From Alviniconcha marisindica (taxonomy: Eukaryota > Mollusca > Gastropoda > Provannidae), in contig JABMCL010000883.1 in the NCBI GenBank assembly GCA_018857735.1, forward strand, positions 808,501-872,500: a stretch of DNA of 64,000 nucleotides, given 5' to 3'. Positions 1 through 11,444 of this stretch are shown here, in pieces (within the stretch, counting starts at the first letter, position 1; every line of letters begins with the position of its first letter). A model generated the notes under the pieces. That model searched no databases, was not told where the DNA came from, and saw only the letters and a list, made by a program, of their open reading frames with translations. A program made the translations under genes and the position numbers.

Positions 1-412
1 GAACTACACTAGAAGCAAAAAACAATAGGCCTACTTTGTTTCAACAACCCGTTTTTCGTTGAAACGTGACAAGCTCTGCCAGACTGTTGCAGACACTTCA
101 GTGACCTAATGACCCCTTCCCATTTGAGATTTTCCTATTCCACTCTTTATTGTCTCTGTTTTAAATGGTGTAAATTAAGCTTTGTATAGTCAATATGCTC
201 ATGTGTGCCGGTGCCTGTGTATGCGTGTGTACATTTATGCATTTAGAATAGTCTCTATGGATAAGGTTTTGCGCATTATAAATACCTTAATAGTATTTAT
301 TATTATGTTTGTATTCTATTTTGTCTTTGGAATGCAAGTTGACTTAGTACTTGTTCCCCCCCCCCCCCCCCCCCCAATTATTTGTTTCCCATTTCTGATT
401 CCTCTGTTCCAG

Positions 413-625
413 CTGTTGTTTCTTGGTCGAGAGTACCCCAAGGGTTATGACTACTTCCGTGAGAAGCTGAAGAATGCATTCATGAAGAACAAGAATGTGA
501 CTGATGAGAAGGAAATTGAGATTCTGATTGCTCGGGGAGAGTACATCATCAAAGAACTGGAGGCTCTGTACATGCTGAGAAAATACCGGACAATGAAGAA
601 ACGCTATTACGTCGACAAGACCTAG
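413..625 (+). CDS. ETFRF1: ETFRF1 (LYRM5), terminal coding exon
   Basis: This exon encodes the last 70 residues of electron transfer flavoprotein regulatory factor 1, a small mitochondrial LYR-family protein known to bind ETF and displace its FAD. The translation starts [15 protein letters not shown], continues with a [17 protein letters not shown] stretch and ends in [19 protein letters not shown], which matches the human LYRM5 C-terminal two thirds almost position by position. The exon follows a pyrimidine-rich tract ending in CAG at 410-412 and begins in phase 0; the stop is TAG at 623-625. The LYR tripeptide itself lies in an upstream exon outside the window, so the gene is partial here only because the window starts inside an intron. 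The in-frame extension upstream of 413 is intron read-through and runs through a poly-C tract; it is not coding. Confidence 0.93.
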   Translation: MLFLGREYPKGYDYFREKLKNAFMKNKNVTDEKEIEILIARGEYIIKELEALYMLRKYRTMKKRYYVDKT

Positions 626-823
626 CTTGCCTTCCTTGACCTGTGGTGTACAGTGGTGCTTTTTGGGGGGGGTGTGGGGAAATTGTAGTCTCCCACACTA
701 TTTCAACAAGAGCTGTCAAACTTGGCATTACCAGTGATCTACAGTGAGCCTTCCGCTTTCACAACCGGCCATTCCAGTGCTTTCGGGGATTAACTTTCAA
801 GGTCACAGCAGCATCAGAAGACC

Positions 824-829
824 AATAAA
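824..829 (+). terminator. Poly(A) signal of ETFRF1
   Basis: AATAAA lies 199 nt after the ETFRF1 stop and is followed at about 850-882 by a GT-rich stretch of the kind bound by CstF. This gives a 3' UTR of roughly 220 nt. It is the only canonical signal close to the stop codon. Confidence 0.75.
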
Positions 830-2990
830 CTAAATCCCTGCTTATTATTGTGTGATTTTTTGTGTGTGCTTTGTGTGCTGTGAAAAAAGTTGTACATCAC
901 TGTCTCTATTAAGTATTCAACAGACACAAGTTATATTTCCAGTCTGAATTCATCTGGCATTTAATCTTTCTGAGCCTCTTAACAAAAAAGGAAAAGAAAA
1001 AACCCAAAAAACTACTCCTACTCCTAGTGACATTTTACAGTGTGCTGTTGTTTGTGTGGGTTTTGTTGTGGGTTTGTGTGTGTGTGGGGGGGGTCATTCT
1101 TAAAAATATCATTTTCATTAATTTCTTGAGAACAAGAGTAAAAGTGGAATCAGACGACAGCCCAAAGATCCTTGCAGGGGGTAGCCAACAGACATCCCCA
1201 GCCTCCCTTTGGATCTTTCTGGACCAGTTCCAAACACAAGTCACCAAATCACAAGTAAAAATCTGGCTGACAGACAGTTCTGAACACAACACAGTCAGTT
1301 ACAGTAGCAAACACAAACCCAAGCCAAAACCATCAATAACAATTAATACGCATATTTTAATTATTTATATAGACCTCAATATTAACATTTTACATATTAT
1401 TTACAACAATGAGCAATATTTTCAAGCAAGTTCCTTATGATGATTTCAGCAAAAAATCAAAACACAGTATATATAATATATATCAAATCATGCATACATA
1501 CAACAGAATGTATGATTGACTGTTGTGATACATAATATGTTGGAGCCTATTCAATTAGTATTCAACAGTCACTCAGCGTGAGAACCTGCATTAGTCGCTT
1601 GTGGTGATCAACAAGGTGATCCATTTTATTCCACACATGGGAACCTATGTTAATCATTTAACCCAAGGAAAATATATGGAGAGGACTTGGAATTTTTTTA
1701 ACTGAATGGACTGGGAAGGCAGAAATTAGAAGACAAAAACTGACAGTGGATGAAGCACACAATATACAGGCGTATTCTGATGTACGCCAGACTTGCAAGT
1801 GAGAGCCATCAACGGATCTCTGGCTGTCAACAGTAACTCTATGCTGCACCTTGCTGCTGAAGATCAAATAAAGTAGACTACTTCAACACACAATGCTGTG
1901 CCCATCTGCAGGCAGGAATCAACAAAGAGATGAATTTGCACTTAAAAGATGTCACACAAGCACAGCAACAAAGACCCGAGTTGCCTACGGTAACTCTCAC
2001 CGGTCATGCCAGTAAATACAAGGTACATAAAATCCACCTTAGGTGCATCCTCTGGTGGAGTTTATGTGCCATGTAGAGAATGTACCGCTGGTGGAGTTTA
2101 CGTACCTTGCATTTACTTGCATGCCAGGTGAGAATTACTATAGGTGACTCGGGTTTTTGTTGTTGCGTTTGTGTGACATCTTTTGAGTGCAAATTAACCC
2201 CTTGCTTGTTGATTCTGCACAGGCACTCTGGGCCTCATTCTGTTTTAGATTACAGGCAAGAAATTCTTTCTTCTCCATTTCCCACAGTAAAGAAACTGCT
2301 GCTGTGTGAAATTCAGGTACCTGCTAGTGTTACTTGGCCACCTGTTTAGGCAGTATCTGAAAGCAGAGCTGACAGGAGGGCAATGTGTGTGCCCTGCCCG
2401 GTGTTCATGAAGGATAACTTAATGATCAGAAAATGGTTCAATTAAAGCAGGGTGTTGATATTTGAGGCTAGACTGTCTTGAGGATTTTCTACTGACAATG
2501 AGCAAGTCTGATCAGGGATAAACGAGAACAAAGAAGAAAAAAATGTTTTAGCTTCACCTGTTCAAGTGGAAACTGAATAAGCAAGTTGAGTTCAATTTAA
2601 AAGAAGAGTACAATACAACAAACAATTTTTTTCTAAAGCATTCACACTAACCAAACCCAGTCCCACCTCATCAGTGACAATTCTGAGTCATTAATGAAAT
2701 GGGTAACTCAACCATGACAGCAAAACATCACTGTGAAACCAGCTAAACTTTCTCTTACCTTTTCATATTTTCATTGTCTTGAAGTCACTGGACAATAACC
2801 ATTTTGTTCACTGCCAAGTCAAAGCATCAGTATGGAAAATGTTTATGTCATGTCCTATCCTATTTAGAAAAGAACTCATTGGGTAAGTTGATATAAATTA
2901 TAAATGTGTAATCTATTGATCACATGATGAAGTAGGAGTAGGATGTTTCCTTCTGCATTCCATCATGGTATTTTGAGTCCAGAAAGGTTA
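830..2990. other. Intergenic / TSSC4 3' flank, no gene recognised
   Basis: Between the ETFRF1 poly(A) site and the TSSC4 stop the sequence is AT-rich, with only short ORFs that lack similarity I can recognise. TSSC4 runs toward this stretch, so its 3' UTR must begin at 2990, but I see no convincing AATAAA on the minus strand close to the stop. A reverse-complement ATTAAA near 959-964 is a remote candidate. Small direct repeats of a CTCTGGTGGAGTTTA type word occur at 2045-2110. Confidence 0.5.
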
Positions 2991-4211
2991 TTAGTCATCA
3001 TCACGACAACGAATGTTGCGTCGGATTCCCTTGCGGCTTTTGAAGGTGGGTTTAGTTGCTTCATCTTCCTCCACACTAGTGAGGGTCGACTTGCCGGAGG
3101 CCTCATCCTCCCTGGTAATAGTTGACTTGCTGGAGGCCTCATCCTCCCTGGTAATGGTTGACTTGCTGGAGGCCTCATCCTCCCTGGTAATGGTTGACTT
3201 GCCTGAGGCCCCATGCTGTTCCCACTCACTGCTGGCCTCCAGGACGGCACAGTCACCTGGCATGACTCGATCCAGCCCTTCAGCAACTGCCTGGTCTTTG
3301 CTGGACGTTCTGCGGTCAATGGCGCTGATCCTGCTGCGCTTGGAGAAAGAGAAGAGACCTTTTGAGCAAGCACCAGACCCTGCATCAAACACCTCCTTCC
3401 CCTCCACACCCACTTCTTCTCTCTCTTGTTGCTCGCGTAGTCTGCGCCTGTCCTCAAGGAATGCCAGCGCCGCCTGCGTGTTGGATTTCTCTGACATGTC
3501 TGATCCCATCACATCTTCAAGGGAGTAGTAGGTCCAGTGCTGGGGGTGTTTCTTGTGGTCAGGTACCCAGTTGTGCACACCTGGAGCTCTTCCCCTGGGT
3601 CTGCGAAACTGAGAGTCTGGCCTCTGACCCAGTCTTCCTTGTGAGTGCCAGTGCCTGTCCTTTCCTTGCAAACTATTCCTGTGACCACTGTCTCCACTCA
3701 AACTATCCCTGTGACCACTGTCTCCACTCAAACTATCCCTGTGACCACTGTCTCCACTCAGACTATCCCTGCGATCACTGTCTCCACTCAAACTATCCCT
3801 GTGACCACTGTCTCCACTCAAACTATCCCTGTGACCACTGTCTCCACTCAAACTATCCCTGTGACCACTGTCTCTTTCACGCAAAGAGCATTTGTCTGGT
3901 TCATCCCTTTCAGGCTGGGACTCTCCAACGGACAACAGGTCACGTTTTCTGTCTGGGTCATCTCCCTTTTTCTGCTGCTGTGATTTGCTCCTCAATGAGG
4001 CAGATGTTTCCACAAAACCATCATCATCATCATCATCTGATCTGAGGTTATCATTGTCATCTGTGTCTACCCTGCTCCGTTCATGGACGAAGTGTTGCTG
4101 CTCTAGGGCATCCAGCCCACCAAACACATCACCACTGCGTCCCACAAAGCTACTGCCCGCACCCTTCAGCATGAAGGGAGTTGCCACATCTTCTTCTTTC
4201 ACCCCAGCCAT
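2991..4211 (-). CDS. TSSC4: TSSC4 homologue (U5 snRNP assembly factor), 406 aa
   Basis: Single-exon ORF from an ATG at 4211 to TAA at 2991. Two conserved blocks identify it: residues 12-34 (PFMLKGAGSSFVGRSGDVF), matching the human PFHLRGMSSTFSQRSRDIF block, and residues 216-252, where VPDHKKHPQHWTYYSLEDV is followed by a SEKSNTQAALAFL segment like human VPDYVAHPERWTKYSLEDV and its SEQSNQATALAFL. TSSC4 is known in human cells as a largely disordered nuclear factor that binds U5 snRNP and PRPF19 and helps di-/tri-snRNP formation. Human TSSC4 is 329 aa and also has one coding exon. The excess length comes from two in-frame repeat blocks: seven or so copies of a 10-residue SGDSGHRDSL unit (about 113-181) and three to four copies of an 11-residue ASSKSTITRED-like unit (about 335-375). 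A run of six Asp occupies 59-64. The C-terminus (GIRRNIRCRDDD) is basic then acidic. An acceptor-like CAG just upstream of the ATG suggests a non-coding 5' exon. Confidence 0.9.
   Translation of the reverse strand: MAGVKEEDVATPFMLKGAGSSFVGRSGDVFGGLDALEQQHFVHERSRVDTDDNDNLRSDDDDDDGFVETSASLRSKSQQQKKGDDPDRKRDLLSVGESQPERDEPDKCSLRERDSGHRDSLSGDSGHRDSLSGDSGHRDSLSGDSDRRDSLSGDSGHRDSLSGDSGHRDSLSGDSGHRNSLQGKDRHWHSQGRLGQRPDSQFRRPRGRAPGVHNWVPDHKKHPQHWTYYSLEDVMGSDMSEKSNTQAALAFLEDRRRLREQQEREEVGVEGKEVFDAGSGACSKGLFSFSKRSRISAIDRRTSSKDQAVAEGLDRVMPGDCAVLEASSEWEQHGASGKSTITREDEASSKSTITREDEASSKSTITREDEASGKSTLTSVEEDEATKPTFKSRKGIRRNIRCRDDD
3097..3205 (-). repeat. 33-bp coding minisatellite in TSSC4 C-terminus
   Basis: Three to four tandem copies of a 33-bp unit, a multiple of three, encode ASSKSTITRED-type repeats rich in Ser/Thr and acidic residues. 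Copies differ at few positions, so the expansion is recent compared with the rest of the gene. Confidence 0.85.
3664..3880 (-). repeat. 30-bp coding minisatellite in TSSC4 centre
   Basis: About seven tandem copies of a 30-bp unit encode SGDSGHRDSL. One copy reads SGDSDRRDSL and the last is SGDSGHRNSL. Because the unit is divisible by three all frames stay open across it, which creates the antisense ORFs seen here. Confidence 0.9.
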
Positions 4212-4334
4212 GGATGCTGGCTGCGTCAGCAGGATATCGAAGCAAAAGAGTAATCTGAAGAAAAAAACATAAAAGAACAGTTAACGTTAACAAATCTTTG
4301 AAAAAAAATAGCGTTACAAAAGAAGAAGAATCTT

Positions 4335-4595
4335 TGGACAATATCTTATGAACGGTTGAATTTTTGTAGCCAAATTTAGCATGGTGATGCGTCATCATTG
4401 GCTGGAGTATCATCATGCAAAAAGATTGCTTTACAATCTTCAAGGTCAATGTCACAATGAGGGTTCACAAAATCAAAATATGATTGTTTCTACCATATCT
4501 TCAGAACTGCAACTTTGATGGTATCATCTCAAGCTGGTGTGTCTTGTGAAAAGACTGGATTGTTGTGTTCAAGTTCAAGGTCACAGTGACAGTTT
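4335..4595. repeat. Diverged dispersed repeat, two tandem copies
   Basis: Two related blocks of about 150 bp share the order TATCTT..GAAC, a TTGATGGTATCATC-like middle and a terminal CAAGGTCANNGTCAC word (near 4440-4452 and 4578-4590). The layout resembles interspersed repeats with a CAAGGTCAC word common in molluscan genomes; the family name is unknown to me. Confidence 0.4.
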
Positions 4596-5228
4596 AAAAC
4601 TTCATTCAGTGTTTCTTAATCCTAGATATTCTGCACCACTCATACCTTTGTGACTAAACTAGGTAAGCTGATGTACCACCAGCGCTGCTCCAAAATCATG
4701 ATAGTTGTGATGTAAAAGCCAAGTCCACCATTTCGATACTAGTTGGCATTTTCACAGTCCCATAAAGTTACTCTCCTCCCCTGTCCACAAAACAGTTCAG
4801 CAACCTCAGCCCTGAATCAAAGGCATTCTGGTACTCTGACACAGGTACAGTGTTGAGCTGTGTTCCCCCCCCCCCCCCCCCCACCGATCTGTAAAAGCTA
4901 CCCAGAAACTGAGAAAAGTTTCATTTCAGAATTAGGGTTAAGCAATTTAAAGCATGCACACACACACTTAATAAGTTAATTACCCAGGTTCACATTAACA
5001 GGGCATTTGCAGTATTTTACCACTTAAGATCAGCACACACCAGAAAAGAAATCAGCAACCTTTCAGATATATATTATATATATATCAGCTGTTATTTTGT
5101 TTGATCTTCTCCCAAAAAACAAAGAAGAAGAAGAAAAGTGCAGCACAGAGAGAGAGAGAGAGAGCGTGCCTGTGTTCTAGATGGGGAAGGGAGCATGGTG
5201 TTTGCTAGTACAGCTCTAGTAGTATAGA
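4596..5228. other. Intergenic, low complexity, no gene seen
   Basis: Holds a poly-C tract of about 18 nt at 4865-4882, an (AT)n stretch at 5070-5090 and a (GA)n stretch at 5148-5164. No ORF or splice-framed homology was recognised. Any upstream non-coding exon and promoter of TSSC4 would lie in this interval or just before it. Confidence 0.4.
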
Positions 5229-5417
5229 CATAGTTCAGGAGCTGTGTGAGAGTCGAGGTGGCCGTCCTGAGCTGTCCGTCCTAACGAGCCTTCTGGTTTC
5301 CGTGGACATAAAGAATTATTGAACCGTGCTTCAGCATTGGTCACAACTTGTCCCTAATAATAGTAATATGTCAACTGACATCTGAGGACATTAAGCATCA
5401 CTTTATCATCATCATCT
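5229..5417 (+). mobile_element. Short dispersed element, copy 1
   Basis: This stretch is repeated in the same orientation at 55713-55877: both start near TTCAGGAGCTGTGTGAGAG, share a CTTCTGGTTTCCGTGGAC word and the segment GGTCACAACTTGTCCCTAAT, and end in a simple CATCATCATC tail. The second copy has a clear target duplication, which shows that this is a mobile SINE-like unit. Confidence 0.75.
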
Positions 5418-5426
5418 AGGTTAAGG

Positions 5427-5520
5427 TGAGCCGGTTTGGCCTAGCGGTAAGGTGTTAGGCTGTTAAGCGGAAGGACCTCGATTCGATACCGCTTCGGCTC
5501 TCCTTTCTCTTCCAAAAAGT
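5427..5520 (+). mobile_element. tRNA-derived SINE head (pol III box A and box B)
   Basis: TTGGCCTAGCGGTAAGG fits a tRNA box A and CTCGATTCGATACCGC fits a box B, spaced about as in a tRNA with a short variable arm. The segment cannot fold into a full modern tRNA, so I call it a SINE promoter. A degenerate relative lies near 57120-57180 (GTGAGCCGG .. GGCCTCGGCTCCATTCCGC). Confidence 0.75.
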
Positions 5521-5559
5521 TGTGGTAAGGTAAACATGTGTGTGTGGGGAGGGAGGGGG

Positions 5560-5835
5560 GTGTAGGGACAGTTGGGGGGGGGGGGGGGAACAGACAATGC
5601 ACCTAGGGGACAATGTACAATGGACCTGGGGGACAATAGGCTTTGGGGAAAGCAGGCCTGGGGGACAATGAACAAGGGGCCTCTGAGACAATGGGCCTGG
5701 AGGATAGCAGGTAATGGGCCCGGGGGTCAATGGACAATGGACCTGAAGCACAGTGGACAATGGACCTGGGGAGCAATGGGCCTAAGGAACAACAGACATG
5801 GAGGACAATGGACAACAGACCTAGGGGACAACAAT
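5560..5835 (+). repeat. G-rich 27-bp minisatellite
   Basis: About ten degenerate copies of a unit like GGACAATGGGCCTGGGG, starting after a poly-G run near 5573-5589. Copies decay toward the right. The strand asymmetry makes antisense ORFs that are not genes. Confidence 0.8.
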
Positions 5836-7049
5836 GTGTGGTATCTGTACACTTTTGTTCAATCTCAATTCTCAGAATGGGCTGCGCCAATAGTTATGTA
5901 TCTGATGACCAAGTTTGAATGTTTGAAGTATTTATAACATTAAAAAAAGACTACCCTCTTCCGAGACCAGCTGTGTAGATCGAGGGATAATCTAGGACTT
6001 ATAGGTCAGACCTGTGCTAGCTAACATCACCCAGCAACTACACTTGTATTCTTACTCTTAGAGGTTAACTGTAACTAGTGTAAGACTGGAGATGACTGAA
6101 AATTCCTAGGAAATTTTAAACGTCATTTTGGGCCACAAATATCATCAGAATCACTAAAAGTAAAACAGGGTCATAACAAGCGAATGAAGCCAATATTTTC
6201 AATAAAACTATAAAAGTGACTTTGATTACACTACAGCCTGTAAAGTGTAAATGGGTGCATCTTAATGTACATGATCGATTGTTTTGCTGGCATCAGCACT
6301 CAGGAAGAGTACACGGTTACTCAGAAACTAGATCTAGATCAAATGTCTGAAAGGAGCATACGCACACTGAATGACACAAATACAACAAAATCACTTTCTG
6401 TTGCTAATTTTGGGTTTATTCGCTTCGTATGACCCTGTTCAGTGTTCGAATGATTCTGATATTTGACATAAAACGGCGTAAAAAAGGTCCCAGCAATTTC
6501 CTACCGCCTCCTTGGATATTACTTAAGACTGCATTTCCTAGTGTATATATTGGAGCTGGTTTTGCTCCTGGGTGTGATCCCAGCGTTCGCGTAAATTATC
6601 TTACATTTGCCGCAAGGCGGACAGCCATTGACCCAACTCTCCCCAGGTCAAACCTCTTTTATTGTTTTAAAGTTTCAACATAATTCTAGGGGGACAAACT
6701 GCTTCTAATACAGCACCCCCCCCCCCTACCCTACCCCCCCCCCCCCCCCCCGCAACAGGAAAAGGGCTGGAATACCCGATTTCAGTATGGCCTGCAGATG
6801 AAGCGCCAGTGGGACTGGGACTCAGTCGAGGTTGAGATTTGGATCACTTTCGCACTCACTGACTCATCGAAACAAATTTTCTTACTTTTTTTCTCTCCTT
6901 TCTTTAGGCAGCGATCCCAGCTTTCTCCCGCGCGTAAAACTGTATAACTGAAGGTCAAATAAATGCAATAACTTCGACCAATATACATTGATCAATAACC
7001 CCAAATGAAAGAGTTTGGCCTTTGATGAGAACTCTCACTTGAAGAAGGG
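5836..7049. other. Intergenic between TSSC4 and ACTL6A, no gene seen
   Basis: Apart from poly-C tracts at 6715-6727 and 6736-6752 this is unremarkable unique-looking sequence. TSSC4 and ACTL6A point away from each other, so their promoters must lie between about 4.2 and 7.3 kb. Confidence 0.4.
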
Positions 7050-7345
7050 CAATAATTCACTGTCAACACTTTCCGGGAGTTGTCATTACGGTCGACTTTT
7101 CAGTATCGGCCTTTCAGTATTTAGCTGTTTTTACATGTAACTGGTCAAAAGAGCAGTACAAGCAATAACATTGTTGATATAAACTACAAACTGTATTCAC
7201 TTAGAAGAGTAGATGATTATTAGTTTAAACTCAACGTTTACGACAACCGTAAATGGAAACTAGCCGGGAAAAAATCCCATTGTTTGGCGTCGGTGCAGTG
7301 TTTCTTCTAGGTCTCCTATATAATATATTGTCCAAAATATAAAAT
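7050..7345 (+). promoter_or_regulatory. Likely promoter and 5' UTR of ACTL6A
   Basis: The 300 nt before the ACTL6A start codon include a CCCATTGTTTGG element (inverted-CCAAT-like surroundings) at about 7276-7287. The ATG has A at -3. No convincing TATA box at a fixed distance is visible. The assignment rests on position only. Confidence 0.35.
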
Positions 7346-7370
7346 ATGAGTGGAGGAGTCTATGGAGGCG
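7346..7370 (+). CDS. ACTL6A: ACTL6A coding exon 1
   Basis: Encodes MSGGVYGG plus the first base of Asp9. The donor is GTGAGT. All eight residues equal the human start, which fixes the initiation codon. Confidence 0.93.
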
Positions 7371-10300
7371 GTGAGTATTTCTGTGTATACATACATACTA
7401 TATTTGAAGATCCGCACTGTTACGCGTCTGCAGTGAGCTGGTTAGGCCTGGTGATATTGATGACTATTAGTAATAGTATTACTATTACTTAGTAATATTA
7501 CTAATGTAATACTACTTACTAGTAATTGTATTAAATAGAAAATTTAGTACAACAGTACAAGTAGTACAACTATGCAACGTTACATGTGTATCAATTAATG
7601 AATTATTGACCTTGATTGTAATTCCGTCACATCGCAGGACCTAACTTCAGCTATAGATTATACGCGAAGGGAGGGAAGTGCGTGTGTGTGACTGTGAGTG
7701 AGTTAGATCATGATGGTCGTTTGAAGTCCACAAATGTGAGGGCCATCGTTGGAAATGGAAAATCAGGGATGTGTTTTTCAATTTCATGCACATTTTGCAC
7801 ACAGTTTCTTTTAATACTGTACAGTGAGGTAACTGTTCATTTTCACAATGGTACTGCTGAGCCTCCGCTAGAACAGCGTATGCTGGTTTTTAATTTTACC
7901 AGTAAATGTTCCCCTTGACCCTTGTAGTACAAGTTGTACTGGTAAAAAATAGTCTCCAGTACCATGTACCAGCTGAAACTGAGTGCTTTGTATGACTAGT
8001 TGGAGATACTCTGTACCCTGGGTCCAGAAGCAAGTGGAAGCTCAAAGTCCACTGAAACAAGATTGCTTCCAGTGTTGATTAGCAAGCAAAACAATTACTG
8101 TTCACTGTCATGCCAGATGCTACACATCACATGCTAGCCGAAACTAATAATATATATATATATAGATAGATCAGTTCTGAGCACTGACGTCACGTTTGTC
8201 GCGTTTGTCGCTACACCGCCATGTTGGAAGCATACGCCGCGGTTGCCATATGACTTAGTGCCAAAAGGTGCGCAAGAAAAGAGGACAGAGGTACTAGAAA
8301 ATAAAGTTGACAGGAGTAATGAGTAATGCATTTTTTGAATGAACACATGTGAAGTCATCCACCAATGAAGGGAGAAGGCAGTGCTGCTCTTCGTTCCTGA
8401 GAAATTTGACTTTCAGTGTGACTTTCAGTGTGATTTGTGACAAGATGTTGAACATTACACATTACAACAAGCCCACATCACTGTGCTGCTAATCATGCAG
8501 TAAACTGTGAAAACCCAACTGATCTTACAAGATGTGATCCACATGAGTATTACCAAGTAAACTGTTGTTGTTCTGTGTCACACAGAACAGCATGCTACGC
8601 ATAGTTTGTTGCAATACATAACGTTCAACATACAGCCAATCTTGAACATTTTAAATGAATAAAAAGCAACACATTTTGAAATATAAACAGTTATTCTTTA
8701 ATTGAAAAATATGTGACAAGGAAGATTTGATGATTTTTTCCCCTCAAATTTAAGCTTTCTTGACATAAACAGCAAATGATGTAAGAAATATGTTGAACAT
8801 TACTATTTCAACAAGATGTACAATGGTGTTTGTTTCTTGATGAAAATGATAAATCAGTAACTTTTTATTACAGTAGAGTATAAAGACACATAACTATTTC
8901 CATGTGAACAGTTTTTGCTGCATTAATTTTGTTGTAGTGGATAGCATAATGTTAAATAGACGACATGGTACTTTGTTTTTCACAACAAAATAAGTAATAT
9001 TTATTATTTAACAAACAAGTAAGTGTTTTGTAAGAGAAAATGGAGCAAGTAAGAGTGAGTACAACTTTTGCTGCTTTTGGGTGTCACAGGAAAACACACA
9101 CGCAGCCTGTCATCCATGCGTTTCTTGGTCATGTTGACTCTGGTGCCTAGGACAAAAATAGTTAAACAGTTAATTTAAAAGTGAAAGAATTAATAATAAT
9201 AAATAGAAAAATCGTAATAAATATTACTAAAAAAAATCACAGCCAAAGAATAATGCTATTAAGATCGACACCTTACATTTTTTTAACTCTGGAAGGCAGA
9301 CAAGCATGGTCACTATAATTATGTCGAACGCTATTATTTCCACAGCTCGGTTGTAATCATAATGTTCAACATCAAACTTGACGACTTTAACCTGCGTAAA
9401 TTTGAATTGTCTACCATATATGATGATTTGTTTGAAGACGTAGTTTGTAAACAAAACGAACTGCGTTAAGCGCAAGCAAAAGATGTAAAGAGTACGATCA
9501 GAATATACTGTTTATAACCAATCTGCTGTCGCACATTACGATTTCAACATGCACCCATGTTGTAAGAAACTCGGTGAAAACAAATTTTCGAAAGCATCTG
9601 AACAAACTTTAGATTGATAGCAACAAAAACTCACTCTGTATGCTAACATTCTGATACTTTTAAAAGATTCGGCATATACCAATATAAATATCATCGTATA
9701 ACCGAAGATTTGACTAAATCTCCGATGAACGTTTAAATAAAGTTGAACGTTACGGTCTTCGAAAATATTACCACACACCTTTCGCATATCAGAACGTCTC
9801 TTCCATGCAGCCATGTGCTAAAAGCAAATGACCCGGATGTATGCAAAAGCGCAAAAACTTATTTTTTTTCCTTTTGCTTGTTTAATTTAATACGTTGTTG
9901 AATGTTATTTATTGCAACAATTTTATGAAGAATAGCAAAATATATTTTAAAACTACCCAGACATTTGGCAGTAAAATAAAACATTGGCACCTGATGCGTG
10001 ACGTACCACAGTGACTGGAGTAAAGTTTCACAAAGAGAAAGTCCGTTCTTACTAGATTGTCTGTGGATGCTGGTCATGAAACATTTCAACACACATAACG
10101 TTCAACTGAAGGATATTTCGGAGCCTCTAACTCCAAAAACAAAACTTAGTAATAATCGATTTTATATGCACTGTGTAAAGCGATATCTCCTCTGTGCAAA
10201 TCGGTGACTGAGGTAATGTTTTGATTTGTCATGTACGTGAATGAAAGCATCGAAAGCACTCACCGTGAGCATGTCCGTTTTCAGGGGTCGAATTCGTGGC

Positions 10301-11386
10301 GCTTTCACTTTCAAAAATTATATTTCTCCAGCTGCTCCAGATTTGGAGCTCATATTGTTTCCACTGTAATACTGACCAATTATGAACGCACACACAAAGC
10401 AACAACAAGACAAAGTGTTTGAAACGGATTTTATTGACAGTCAAAAATTGGACCCCCCATTTGCGCACCTTTTGGCACTAAGTCATACATTATATATTTT
10501 ATATGGTAGAGTTATAGAGTGCAGAGCGAGTGTTGAGTAGTCAGTATTATGGTGAAGTAAAAGGCCAAAGAGAAAGGAAAATACGTGGATAAGTTGGACA
10601 TTTGACCGAAGGTTTAATATTTGCAAGAAAAGAGCTGAGTAATTGGTCTGACCCGTACGAAGCAATAGCCAAAGTGATCAACCCCTTTAATCATTCGTAC
10701 CCTGACAAAGTGACATCGTGAAATAAAACGCCCACAAAGTGCTGATAATGTCTGGTTTTGCTCGACCTGAGCAGTTGATGTGAATGACAAGAACTGAAGT
10801 GATTATCTGTTGAACTTGAAGTCTTCAGTACTGTTCTTGCCTGTTGTTGTGGTGTGTGAGACAGTGTGTGCAAGCAAATTATATGCGGTGCATCATAAAT
10901 GATGAGCTTTTGGATAAAGTTTGAACTTTGTGATTTTTTGTTGCTGCTATAAATATAATTATAGTGCATTGATAATAAAACAGCTTCTGCAGTTTTAGGT
11001 ACAAAAGTGTAAATACTACACATGTGTGATTCAGTGATTACAAAGTATACTACATTTTTTCGGTGCAGCAAACACTGAGGACTTGGTAAAGTTCATCATG
11101 TACAATTAAAAACCACACACACTACACACATCCACCACACACAGACAAATACAAAGAAGCAGTATACTGTTGTTTATTTATTGAACTTTGAAGTACATTG
11201 TTGTTGTTTTTGTAAACGAGAGAATTCACCTCTTACTCAAATTTCAACATAAACTGGAGACAAATTTAAAGGGGATCCCAATTTAGACATGTTAGCTTGA
11301 AATGTAGAAAATGTGCAAATATTTCTATTTTCCAGCTGCGGAAAACACACACACTGCAGAAAACACATACACACGCACACACGCAT

Positions 11387-11444
<58 letters not shown>

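Noticed and set aside
182..412. Upstream extension of the ETFRF1 reading frame to position 182
   Set aside because: It begins at a non-ATG codon, runs through poly-C and lacks the LYR region; the CAG at 410-412 and homology start at 413 mark the exon edge.
5427..5520. Functional tRNA gene
   Set aside because: Box A and B words are present, but stems do not pair as a complete tRNA and the segment recurs in degenerate form at 57120; SINE origin is more likely. The same reasoning applies to 25020-25094 on the minus strand.
9536..9814. Minus-strand ORF starting [12 protein letters not shown] inside the family A element
   Set aside because: It starts well but is followed by a donor-like AAGGTGTGTG and then low-complexity sequence; no second exon joined in frame and no similarity recognised.
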